Positions 1-6,966 of a stretch of DNA of 13,300 nt are shown in pieces. The translations under genes and the position numbers were made by a program. The notes under the pieces were generated by a model. It was given only the letters and a program-made list of their open reading frames with translations. It was not told where the DNA came from and made no database searches. Location: positions 1 through 13,300 of the forward strand of contig CANGUQ010000051.1 in NCBI GenBank assembly GCA_947456915.1, written 5' to 3'. Positions within the stretch are counted from its first letter, which is position 1. Every line of letters starts with the position of its first letter. The DNA comes from Betaproteobacteria bacterium. GTDB lineage: Bacteria; Pseudomonadota; Gammaproteobacteria; Burkholderiales; CAIKXV01.

Positions 1-741
1 CTCGGTGAGCGCGCGGTAGTCGCGCGCGCCCGGGCTCGCCGGCGCCTGGCTGAACACGTCTCGCCCGTACATCGGGCTCTCGGCGAGCGCGACGTTCTCG
101 AAGATGCGCGTGGTGCACAGCGCCGGGCCGTAGCGGCGCGCGAGGTCGTCGTAGATGCTCGAAGCGAGGCGGCGGCGCGCGTCGAATCGGGTGAGCACGA
201 CGCGACGCCTGAACTTGCGGTTCAGGCGCTGCTCCAGCACGTTGAGCGCGGAATCCAGCCGATGCACGCCCTGCAGCGACAGATAGTCCGCCGACACCGG
301 GATCAGCACGCTGTCGGCCGCGATCAGGGCGTTCAGCGTCAGCACGCCCAGCATCGGGCAGCAGTCGATGAGCACCGGTCCGCGGTGCTGCGTGTCCTCG
401 ATCATCTGGGCGATGCCCTGGCGCATCTTGCCGGAGATGCCCGGGTCGGCTGCGTGCAGCGCGTCGACCTTGGACAGATCGAGCGAGGCCGGCAGCAGGC
501 GGACCCGCTGCGTGGTCGGACGCAGCAGCGAGGCGAGTGGCTTGCTCTCGGAGAAGAACGCGTAGGCGCTGTCGCTGTTGGCGAAGGAGCGAAACCCGAA
601 GGCGAGGGTCAGATGCGCCTGCGGGTCGAGGTCGATGGCAATCGGGGACAGCCCGCGATGGGCGGCGGCCACCGACACGTTCAGCGTCGTGGTGGTCTTG
701 CCCACCCCGCCCTTCTGGTTGAACACCGCGATCACGCTCAA
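1..741 (-). CDS. ParA-family partition ATPase, 3' end outside window
   Basis: ParA/MinD-type P-loop ATPase. These proteins dimerise on ATP, bind DNA without sequence specificity and position plasmids, chromosomes or protein clusters. The deviant Walker A box is plain at residues 8-17 (NQKGGVGKTT), followed by AIDLDPQ (Walker A' region), VLIDCCPMLG (Walker B region; the usual DCPP is DCCP here) and a LIPV strand. The 247 codons present are nearly a full family length (about 250-270), so only the last few residues are missing. I chose the TTG at 741-739, which gives MSVIAVFNQKGG: a GGAG lies 6 nt upstream and two residues before the alternative GTG at 735. It follows the esterase gene by 46 bp on the same strand. 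No parB, parS site or replication gene is visible, so it looks like an orphan ParA rather than a chromosomal parAB pair. The cargo is unknown. Confidence 0.9.
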   Translation of the reverse strand, partial: MSVIAVFNQKGGVGKTTTTLNVSVAAAHRGLSPIAIDLDPQAHLTLAFGFRSFANSDSAYAFFSESKPLASLLRPTTQRVRLLPASLDLSKVDALHAADPGISGKMRQGIAQMIEDTQHRGPVLIDCCPMLGVLTLNALIAADSVLIPVSADYLSLQGVHRLDSALNVLEQRLNRKFRRRVVLTRFDARRRLASSIYDDLARRYGPALCTTRIFENVALAESPMYGRDVFSQAPASPGARDYRALTE

Positions 742-787
742 CGCAGGCTCCGTGCGGCGCCTTCCCGCTGGCGGTACGCGCCGCCGG

Positions 788-1726
788 TCATGCCGTGTGC
801 GCGGGAACGTGCGCCGCGAGGAACTGCTCGACTGCCTGCTCGACCGTGGCGGGTGCGCCGGGCTGTGCCTGCGCGCCTGGCGCACACAGCGCAGCCGAGG
901 CCGGGTAGAAGTGGCCGGCACCGGGAATTCGCCATGCAGTGACCGGCAGGCCGACGGTCGGCGCGTGCGCGAGCAGCGCCGGCGCCTGCTGCAGCACGTA
1001 GTCGAGATCGTGTTCGCCCCACAGTGCGAGCACTGGCGGTTTGGGCGATGCGGCGGTGACGTGGCGATGCAGCTCGTCCACGCCGAGATAGCCCGACAGG
1101 CCGATCACTGCCGCCACTTCGGCCTGGCGCGCGAACACCGCGTGCATTGCCGAGCGCCCTCCCGCGGAGAAGCCGCCGACCGCGATGCGCTGCGGGTCGA
1201 CGCAGTAGCGCAGCGCGTTCGCACGCACCCAGCCGATCGCGGCGGTGAAATCCACGGCGGCCGCCTCGATGCCGTTGGCGATCATTTCGCTGGTGGCCGG
1301 CGGCAGCTTCATCAGCTGTCGCACCACGTCCATGCGCGAGCGCGGCACGCGATCCGGATGTACCAGAACCGGTGTCGTGCCCGGGTCGGGGTCTTCGGGG
1401 ATCAGTCGATAGTCGATGGAGAAGCCGACGTAGCCGCGCGCAGCGAAACGCCGGCAGTACTCCGCCACCGGCGTGTTCTTCGGGCCTGGCTCGGCGACGG
1501 TGTCGTCTTCCTTCGAGCCGCGATGGAACGCGCCACCGAAGGCGAGGATCAGCGCGGGACACGGCCCGGACTCGCGCTGCGCGGGCGGCGGATGATAGAT
1601 GTCCAGACGCAGCGCCCGCGACCGGGGTTCCCTGCTCGAATAGCCGACGATCCCGCACGCATACTCGACGTCGCGCGTGACCAGGACCTCGCTCATGCGC
1701 GCGTCCGCCTGCACCTGCCCATCCAT
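788..1726 (-). CDS. Alpha/beta hydrolase, esterase/dienelactone-hydrolase-like
   Basis: Predicted cytoplasmic serine hydrolase of 312 residues acting on an ester or similar bond; the substrate is not identifiable. The family marks are an oxyanion-hole strand LAFGGAFHRGSKE in the first third, the nucleophile elbow GGFSAGG with Ser187, a WGEHDLDY stretch that probably carries the catalytic Asp, and GAGHFYPAS with the catalytic His near the C-terminus. No signal peptide is seen. The ATG at 1726 has GGAG 7 nt upstream; a second in-frame ATG at 1696 (residue 11) has a poorer site. The gene is divergent from the hydrolase at 1925 and runs into the parA-like gene, with which it probably shares a transcript. 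The resemblance is to the carboxylesterase/BD-FAE group, so substrate names would be guesswork. Confidence 0.85.
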   Translation of the reverse strand: MDGQVQADARMSEVLVTRDVEYACGIVGYSSREPRSRALRLDIYHPPPAQRESGPCPALILAFGGAFHRGSKEDDTVAEPGPKNTPVAEYCRRFAARGYVGFSIDYRLIPEDPDPGTTPVLVHPDRVPRSRMDVVRQLMKLPPATSEMIANGIEAAAVDFTAAIGWVRANALRYCVDPQRIAVGGFSAGGRSAMHAVFARQAEVAAVIGLSGYLGVDELHRHVTAASPKPPVLALWGEHDLDYVLQQAPALLAHAPTVGLPVTAWRIPGAGHFYPASAALCAPGAQAQPGAPATVEQAVEQFLAAHVPAHTA

Positions 1727-1924
1727 CCCTGCTCTCCGTTCCTGCCGGCTTCGTGCACGGAGCCCGCATTGTCTAGGCCGGGTCGCCCGTGCGTCAACAG
1801 CGGCGCGCGATGCGCACAGCGGTCGCGTGCGCCGACCAGCGGCCGTGTGCAGCCCGTCGCGGCGCGGGGCGCGCTGGCCGGTGCCGGCGTGCGTGCGTTA
1901 CCTTCGCGTTTTGCCGGAGCACCC
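1727..1924. promoter_or_regulatory. Divergent promoter region between two hydrolase genes
   Basis: 198 bp between two genes transcribed away from each other, so it must hold promoters for at least one of them. I see no convincing -35/-10 pair on either strand. GGAG at 1916-1919, 5 nt before the ATG at 1925, is the ribosome binding site of the plus-strand gene. Open reading frames cross this stretch only as GC-driven extensions of the neighbours. Confidence 0.4.
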
Positions 1925-2854
1925 ATGATGGATCCCTCCCGACTGCGCACCCTGTCCACGCCGCTGCTCGACATCGGCTGCTTCGATCTGGGCGAGCCTG
2001 TGGCACCGGCGGTGCTGTTGCTGCACGGTTGGCCCGACGATGCACGCACGTGGTCCGCGATCGCGCCTGCGCTCACCGACGCCGGCTACCGCGTGCTGGC
2101 GCCCTACCTGCGCGGATACGGTCCTACGCGCTTTCGCGACCGCGGCCTGCCGCGCAGCGGGCAACTGGCGGCACTCGGGCAGGACGTGATCGATCTGGTC
2201 GACGCGCTCGGGCTCGACCGGGTGGCGCTGATCGGCCACGACTGGGGCGCGCGGGCGGCGGCGATCGCCGCCGCCGAACTGCAGCACACCGGTCGCGTGA
2301 CTCATCTGGCGATGCTGTCGGTGGGCTACGGCACCAACGATCCGCAGCAGGCGCTGTCGCTGCGGCAGGTGCAGAACTACTGGTATCAGTGGGTGATGGC
2401 GCTGCCGCGTGGTCTCGCGCTGGTACGCGATCAGCGAGAGGCGTTCACCCGGCACCTGTGGCAGACGTGGTCGCCGGGCTGGAGGTTCGAGGAGGCCGAC
2501 TTCGCCCGCACCGCCGCCTCGTTCGACAACCCGGACTGGGCCGAGGTCGTGATCCACTCGTATCGCCACCGCTGGGGCCTTGCCGAAGGCGACCCGCGCT
2601 ACGCACAGCTCGACGCCCGGCTCAGCCCGGCGCCACGCATCGTCGTCCCGGCGCTGCAGCTGCACGGTGCGGCCGACGCCTGCAACGATCCGGCGACCTC
2701 CGCCGGCAAGGAGGCGCTGTTCTCAGGGCCGTATCGCCGCGTGCTGCTCGACGGCGTCGGGCACTTCCCGCAGCGCGAGTTGCCGGCAGCGGTGGCGCGT
2801 GAACTGCTCGCGCTGCTTGCCACGCGGTGCTCGGACCGGCGCGAAACGCTGTGA
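1925..2854 (+). CDS. Alpha/beta hydrolase, epoxide hydrolase-like (Asp nucleophile)
   Basis: 309-residue alpha/beta-fold hydrolase. HGWPDD (oxyanion loop, His34), GHDWG with Asp106 at the nucleophile elbow, a candidate acid at Asp251 (HGAADAC) and GVGHFPQRE with His280 form the expected triad. The H-D-W-G elbow is the mark of epoxide hydrolases and haloacid/haloalkane dehalogenases, which attack through Asp rather than Ser. The cap carries NYWYQW and SYRHRWG, common in the epoxide-hydrolase-like group of COG0596. No signal peptide, so probably cytoplasmic. ATG 1925 has GGAG 5 nt upstream; ATG 1928 is an equally possible start. An open frame extends far upstream, but it crosses the divergent hydrolase and is not coding. 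Epoxide hydrolase is the best guess; dehalogenase or ester hydrolase cannot be excluded. Confidence 0.88.
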   Translation: MMDPSRLRTLSTPLLDIGCFDLGEPVAPAVLLLHGWPDDARTWSAIAPALTDAGYRVLAPYLRGYGPTRFRDRGLPRSGQLAALGQDVIDLVDALGLDRVALIGHDWGARAAAIAAAELQHTGRVTHLAMLSVGYGTNDPQQALSLRQVQNYWYQWVMALPRGLALVRDQREAFTRHLWQTWSPGWRFEEADFARTAASFDNPDWAEVVIHSYRHRWGLAEGDPRYAQLDARLSPAPRIVVPALQLHGAADACNDPATSAGKEALFSGPYRRVLLDGVGHFPQRELPAAVARELLALLATRCSDRRETL

Positions 2855-3137
2855 ACAGCAGCGCCACCTGCCCGGCCGAACGTGTCGGGTGATGCAGCGA
2901 CATCTGCGCTCGCGCGAAGCCGATCGTGATCCGTCGGGTGGCGGTAGCCAGCGCCGCGGTGAAGGCTGCCGGATCGACACAGGCACAGATACCGGCGCAG
3001 TGGCGTTCGGCGAGCCGCAGCATGTCCATGCCCGGTTCGTCACCCAGCCGGGTCTCCCGCAGCGTGTTGCCGACGAGCCGGTGATCCTGCGCCGGATCCA
3101 TTGCAGCGGGCAACAGGAAACTGCCGAACTTCGCCGT
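2855..3137 (-). pseudogene. Remnant of LLM-class (luciferase-like) flavin monooxygenase, N-terminal part
   Basis: About 94 codons with a clear N-terminal signature of bacterial-luciferase-like flavin oxidoreductases: AKFGSFLLP (first strand), LGDEPGMDMLRLAERH (family form LADELGFDxLWLAEHH), a run of Ala/Leu, then RRITIGFA and SLHHPTRSAGQVALL (family form LPLHHPLRLAEDIALL). Full-length members have about 330-370 residues. Homology stops at about 2856, two bases beyond the stop codon of the convergent hydrolase gene, so the C-terminal two thirds are gone. The expected ATG before GCG-AAG-TTC is absent: the position reads ACG (3137-3135) although a GGGGAG site lies just upstream. The flavin-binding and catalytic parts are missing, so I take it as a deletion remnant and not an enzyme. 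The call rests on motif recognition alone. Confidence 0.6.
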
Positions 3138-3500
3138 GGCAACTCCCCGCCGCGCGGCTCGGCACGGACGACATTTGAGCGTCGTCAACGACAGTCTGCC
3201 GCAGCATGGCCGGCGCAGCCGCCGCAAGCCGCGGCGCGGTGCGCGGCAAGGGGGGCCACGCGCGTGCGCACAGCGCGCCTGCTGCGTGTTCGCTCCAGCC
3301 CACTGGAGGCGTGGCTGGCCGGGCGCCAGTCGGGCAGCTCGTGCCGCCGGTATCCTGCCCGCGACGTCGATCCGGCCAGCAGCGGATTCGGCCGCGATTC
3401 CCGGGCAGCTACTGTGCCCGGGGCACGAGCCGTGGCAACATGTCGCCAGGATGACGAGCAGACTCGCCGGCTGCCCCGGCGCTGCGCAAGGAGCCTCTCG
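3138..3500. other. Gene-less stretch with small palindrome
   Basis: 363 bp without a convincing gene on either strand; reading frames here give Arg/Ala/Gly-rich translations without family resemblance. It holds a perfect inverted repeat GTCGT-ca-ACGAC at 3181-3192 inside a slightly AT-richer patch, which on the minus strand overlaps a -35-like TTGACG. No good -10 follows, so I do not call a promoter. The stretch sits between two gene remnants that point away from each other and probably once carried their control region. Confidence 0.45.
3488..3493 (+). promoter_or_regulatory. Strong ribosome binding site
   Basis: AAGGAG, 7 nt before ATG 3501. It is a near-ideal Shine-Dalgarno site and the main reason to believe that the truncated binding-protein fragment is still translated. 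Confidence 0.65.
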
Positions 3501-3791
3501 ATGATGCTTGCGACGCCCCGCCCCGATGTGCCGGTGTCTTCCAGCGAGCCCGATCTGGTCGGCGGCGCGTGGTTCGGCATGGTCGGCCCCGCCCGCCTGC
3601 CCGAGCCGATCGTCTCGCGCCTGCACCGTCTCATCATCGACTCGCTGCAGGAACCGGAGATGCGCGCAGACTTCACCCGCACCGGCGTCGAGAGGATCGG
3701 CAGCACGCCCGCGGCGTTCGTCGACTTCATCCGGCGCGAGACCGCGCGCTGGGGCAGGATCGCGCGGGAGAACAACATCCGTGCCGACTGA
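3501..3791 (+). CDS. Truncated TctC/Bug solute-binding protein, C-terminal fragment
   Basis: 96 residues matching the C-terminal part of tripartite tricarboxylate transporter binding proteins (TctC/Bug family): a PDVP at residues 8-11, AWFGMVGPARLPEPIV (family form xWYGLLAPAGTPxxIV), a helix with LHRLIIDSLQEPEMRADF, GVERIGSTPAAFVDFI and the ending ETARWGRIARENNIRAD. Full-length members have about 320 residues with a signal peptide and live in the periplasm; this one has no signal peptide and lacks the N-terminal lobe, so it cannot bind ligand as its relatives do. The ATG has an AAGGAG site 7 nt upstream, and the stop overlaps the synthetase start by 11 nt, so the fragment could serve as a translated leader for the operon. 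No TctA/TctB membrane genes are present. Whether the product is stable or used is unknown. Confidence 0.7.
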   Translation: MMLATPRPDVPVSSSEPDLVGGAWFGMVGPARLPEPIVSRLHRLIIDSLQEPEMRADFTRTGVERIGSTPAAFVDFIRRETARWGRIARENNIRAD

Positions 3792-5937
3792 CACACACGC
3801 ATCATCTTCGCTCGACGCGCTGTTCTCGCCGCGCGCGGTCGCCGTGGTCGGCGCGTCTCAGCGCGAGGACTCGATCGGCCTGCGGGTGATCCGCAACCTG
3901 CGCCGCTTCGGCTACACCGGACCGATCTATCCGGTGCACCCGACCAACGAGGAAGTCGCGGGGCTGCGCTGCTACAGTTCGCTGTCGGCGATCGCGCAAC
4001 CGGTCGATGCGGTGTTCATCGGCCTGCCCGCGGCGCAGGGGCCGGCGGTTCTCGAGGAGGCGGGACAGCTCGGCATACGCGCAGCCTGCATCAATGCGAG
4101 CGGCTTTGCCGACGCCGATGCCGCGGGCGTGCAGCTGCAGACGGGCTTGCGCGAGATCGCGGCACGCCACGGCATCGCGCTGTGCGGCCCGAACAATCTC
4201 GGGGCGATCAACGTGCACGGCAAGGTCGCGCTGTGGACTCCGCGCTACGCCTCCGAGCTCGTCCCCGGTTCGGTGGCGGTGATCTCGCAGAGCGGCACGA
4301 TGGCGCTGATGCTGTGCCAGGACGAACGCCGCGTCGGCCTCGCCTACGTGATCACCTGCGGCAACGAGGCGGTGCTCGGCGCCGCACACTATCTCGACCA
4401 CGTGGTGCGCGACGAGAACGTCCGCACCGTTCTGCTGTTTCTCGAGACCATTCGCGAACCGGCGCTGTTCGAGGCGGCCGCGCGCGAAGCCGCGCGCCGC
4501 GGCACACGCATCGTCGCGCTCAAGTCCGGGGCGTCGGAGGCCGGGCGCGCGCTGGTGGCCGCGCACACCGGCTCGCTTGCCGGCGAGGACCGCCTGTACA
4601 GCGCGTTCCTCAGCGATTGCGGTGTGGTGCGCGTGCACAACCCGGACGAGCTGATCGAGGCGGCCCTGCTGTTCAACGCCCGGCCGCGTGCCGCGGCCGG
4701 GCGCAGCTTCGTCGCGGTGACGCTCTCCGGCGGTGAAGCGGCGCTGATCGCCGACAATGCGCCCGCGCTCGGGCTCGCGCTGCCCCCGCTGGCCGCGGCC
4801 ACGCGCGCCGCGCTGATGCCCGCCTTCCCGCCGTTCGCACGGCCGTCCAATCCGCTCGATGCCTGGGGGCTGGGATTCTCCGCCGAGCGCTTCCGCATCG
4901 TGCTCGATGCGCTGCTCGCCGATGAAACGATCGGGGCGATCGCGTTGTCGATCGTCGCCAGCACCGAAGGCGGGCCGGACGGGGTGTACGGGCTGGAGAT
5001 GGCCAGGGCCTGTGCGGCTGTGGCGGGCAGTCACGACAAGGCGCTCGTATTCATCAATGCCACCGCCGGCGCCGGGCCGAATCGCGAAGTGAAGAAGGTC
5101 CTCGATGCCGCCGGCATCGCCTACCTGTCTGGCATGCGCACCGCGCTGTCGGTGATCGCGCAGTGGCTGCGACCTGCAGCGCCGGCGCGTCCACCGGTCG
5201 ATGCGGCGCGCGCACTGGAGTGGCACGCACGCTTGCGCGCCGGTCGCGGCGACGTCGACGCTTTCGCGCTGCTGCGCGACGCGGGTGTGCCGATGGCGCA
5301 GGCGCAGGCCGTGGCCTCGGCGCAGCAGGCGGGCGAGGTCGCAGCCGCATTCGGCTATCCGGTCGTGATGAAGGGCTGCGCACCGGCACTGCCGCACAAG
5401 AGCGAGCTGGGGCTGGTCGAAGTCGGGCTCCCCGATGCGCTGGCGGTGACACGCGCCCACGCCGCGCTCGTCGAGCGCCTGGACGCGGCGCTGCCGGCGT
5501 GCGCGCCGCGCGAGCTCATCGTGCAGCAGATGGCCGATCAGGGCATCGAGCTGATGCTCGCCGTGCGCAACGATCCGCAACTGGGCAGCTTCGTCCTCGC
5601 CGGCCCGGGCGGCACGCTGGTCGAGCTGATCGGCAGCACCAGCGTGCGGCGCGGCCCGGTCGAGCTCGCGACGGCGCATGCGATGCTCGACGAAACCGCC
5701 GCCGGCCGGCTGCTCGCCGGCGTACGCGGTCGCGGCCCCTTCGATCGCGAGGCCGCGGCGCAGGCGATCGTCGCGCTGTCGCAACTCGGTGCGCTGCTGC
5801 ACGGTGTGGCGGCGACCGTCGAGATCAATCCGCTGATCGTCGGCAGGCGAGGCGCGCTCGGCGTCGATCTGCTGATCGAGCCGCACCCGGACGCACCGGC
5901 ACCGGCACCGCAATCCTCATCGGGAGAACGCGCATGA
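3781..5937 (+). CDS. ADP-forming acyl-CoA synthetase (acetate-CoA ligase family)
   Basis: 718-residue fused alpha-beta subunit enzyme of the NDP-forming acyl-CoA synthetase family: acid + ATP + CoA to acyl-CoA + ADP + Pi through a phosphohistidine. Domains in order: CoA-binding Rossmann domain (about 8-110, starting SPRAVAVVGAS), two succinyl-CoA-ligase-like flavodoxin domains (GSVAVISQSGTMA; then KSGASEAGRALVAAHTGSLAG, where His262 aligns with the phosphorylated His), and an ATP-grasp domain from about 490 (VVMKGCAPALPHKSELG with Lys531; EINPLIV from Glu681). A Pro/Ala-rich tail ends the protein. The GTG at 3781 gives the expected N-terminus and overlaps the preceding gene by 11 nt, which suggests translational coupling; its stop overlaps the next start. 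The substrate is not readable from sequence. Genomic neighbours of this family often include enoyl-CoA hydratases and Bug proteins, as here. Confidence 0.92.
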   Translation: MPTDTHASSSLDALFSPRAVAVVGASQREDSIGLRVIRNLRRFGYTGPIYPVHPTNEEVAGLRCYSSLSAIAQPVDAVFIGLPAAQGPAVLEEAGQLGIRAACINASGFADADAAGVQLQTGLREIAARHGIALCGPNNLGAINVHGKVALWTPRYASELVPGSVAVISQSGTMALMLCQDERRVGLAYVITCGNEAVLGAAHYLDHVVRDENVRTVLLFLETIREPALFEAAAREAARRGTRIVALKSGASEAGRALVAAHTGSLAGEDRLYSAFLSDCGVVRVHNPDELIEAALLFNARPRAAAGRSFVAVTLSGGEAALIADNAPALGLALPPLAAATRAALMPAFPPFARPSNPLDAWGLGFSAERFRIVLDALLADETIGAIALSIVASTEGGPDGVYGLEMARACAAVAGSHDKALVFINATAGAGPNREVKKVLDAAGIAYLSGMRTALSVIAQWLRPAAPARPPVDAARALEWHARLRAGRGDVDAFALLRDAGVPMAQAQAVASAQQAGEVAAAFGYPVVMKGCAPALPHKSELGLVEVGLPDALAVTRAHAALVERLDAALPACAPRELIVQQMADQGIELMLAVRNDPQLGSFVLAGPGGTLVELIGSTSVRRGPVELATAHAMLDETAAGRLLAGVRGRGPFDREAAAQAIVALSQLGALLHGVAATVEINPLIVGRRGALGVDLLIEPHPDAPAPAPQSSSGERA

Positions 5938-6755
5938 GCGCATACGAGCTGCTGCTGTACGAGGTCGACGATCGCGTCGCGCGCATCACCTTCAACCGTC
6001 CGGACCGGATGAATGCCTTCAATCTCAAGCTGTGCGCGGAGGTGATGGCGGCGATCGCGCAGGCCGACGCCGATCCGCAGGTGCGGGTGCTGCTGCTCAC
6101 CGGCGCCGGTGGCAAGGCGTTCTCCGCTGGCTACGACATCAAGGAGACGGCGTCCGGCGGTCCGCGCCGCGGCGAGCCCGCGTGGCGCGATCGACTCGCC
6201 AAGGATCTGAAGTTCTGCTACGCACCGTGGGAGTGCTCGAAGCCGGTGATCGCGGTGATCGACGGGTTCTGCCTCGCGGGTGCGCTCGAGTTCGCGCAGA
6301 TGTGCGATATCCGCTACTGCTCGGAGGACGCGAAGTTCGGCGTGCTGGAGACCCGGTTCGCCGCCGGCGTCGTCACGATGGTGATGCCGTGGATCCTCGG
6401 GCCGGCAAGCCGCGAACTGATCTACACCGGCGACACGATCGATGCAGCCGAGGCGCTGCGCGTGGGTCTGGTCACCCGCGTCTATCCGAAGGAGGAACTG
6501 CACGCGCAGACGCTGAAGATCGCCCAGCGCATGAGCCGGGTGGCGATCGAGTGCCTGACCTGGAACAAGCGCGCGCTCAACCGCACCTCCGAGATCATGG
6601 GGATGCGCAGCGCGCTCGACTACGGTTTCGAGGCCTGCGTGCAGCTGGACGGCTCGGTCGCGCCCGAGTTCAGGATGTTCGATGCGTTGCGCCGGGAGAA
6701 GGGTCTGGGCGAGGCGCTGCGCTGGCGCGACGCTCAGTTCAGGCCCTACGAGTAG
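5934..6755 (+). CDS. Enoyl-CoA hydratase/isomerase (crotonase family)
   Basis: 273-residue crotonase-fold protein. The oxyanion hole is formed by KAFSAGYDIKE and GFCLAGALEFAQMCD; Glu119 and Glu139 (FGVLE) align, 20 residues apart, with the two catalytic glutamates of mitochondrial enoyl-CoA hydratase (Glu144 and Glu164), so a hydratase activity on a 2-enoyl-CoA is plausible. Length is normal for the family. The ATG at 5934 overlaps the synthetase stop (ATGA) and has GGGAG just upstream, so the two are co-translated. They probably act one after the other: acid activation, then hydration. The 211 bp after the stop, before the convergent FAD oxidase, contain a 6-bp hairpin GCAGCC-tgc-GGCTGC at 6893-6907 without a T-tract; no clear terminator is seen. 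Isomerase or hydrolase members of the fold cannot be excluded. Confidence 0.92.
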   Translation: MSAYELLLYEVDDRVARITFNRPDRMNAFNLKLCAEVMAAIAQADADPQVRVLLLTGAGGKAFSAGYDIKETASGGPRRGEPAWRDRLAKDLKFCYAPWECSKPVIAVIDGFCLAGALEFAQMCDIRYCSEDAKFGVLETRFAAGVVTMVMPWILGPASRELIYTGDTIDAAEALRVGLVTRVYPKEELHAQTLKIAQRMSRVAIECLTWNKRALNRTSEIMGMRSALDYGFEACVQLDGSVAPEFRMFDALRREKGLGEALRWRDAQFRPYE

Positions 6756-6966
6756 CGCGGCGCCACTGCGCGGCGCAGACACCGGCTGCGCTCGCCACGT
6801 TTCGCCGCTGCTCGACCTCGCTCGCGCTGAACTTCGCCAACGCCGGCCGGCGCATCGGCTGCGGCTCCGCGCCTTCGGCCGCAAGCCGTGGTGCAGCCTG
6901 CGGCTGCGCGAGCGAGGGTGACGCCCGCGCACCCCGAACGTGCTCGGTGCGGCGAGCGCGAACGGC

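Noticed and set aside
578..1924. Upstream extension of the epoxide-hydrolase-like frame by about 450 codons
   Set aside because: It runs antisense through the esterase and ParA genes and has no domain; the frame is open only because of high GC. The real start has its own ribosome site at 1916-1919.
3436..3504. 17-codon frame starting ATG 3451 and ending at the TctC fragment start
   Set aside because: Its TGA overlaps the ATG at 3501, but the peptide has no recognisable features and the fragment has its own strong ribosome site.
3802..5913. Long open frame of about 700 codons antisense to the acyl-CoA synthetase
   Set aside because: Its translation is rich in Arg, Gln and His without family motifs, the typical mirror image of a GC-rich gene; the plus-strand frame has complete domains.
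6756..6966. Small open frames between the hydratase and the FAD oxidase
   Set aside because: They are out-of-frame tails of the neighbours, without ribosome sites or motifs; the stretch is a plain convergent spacer.
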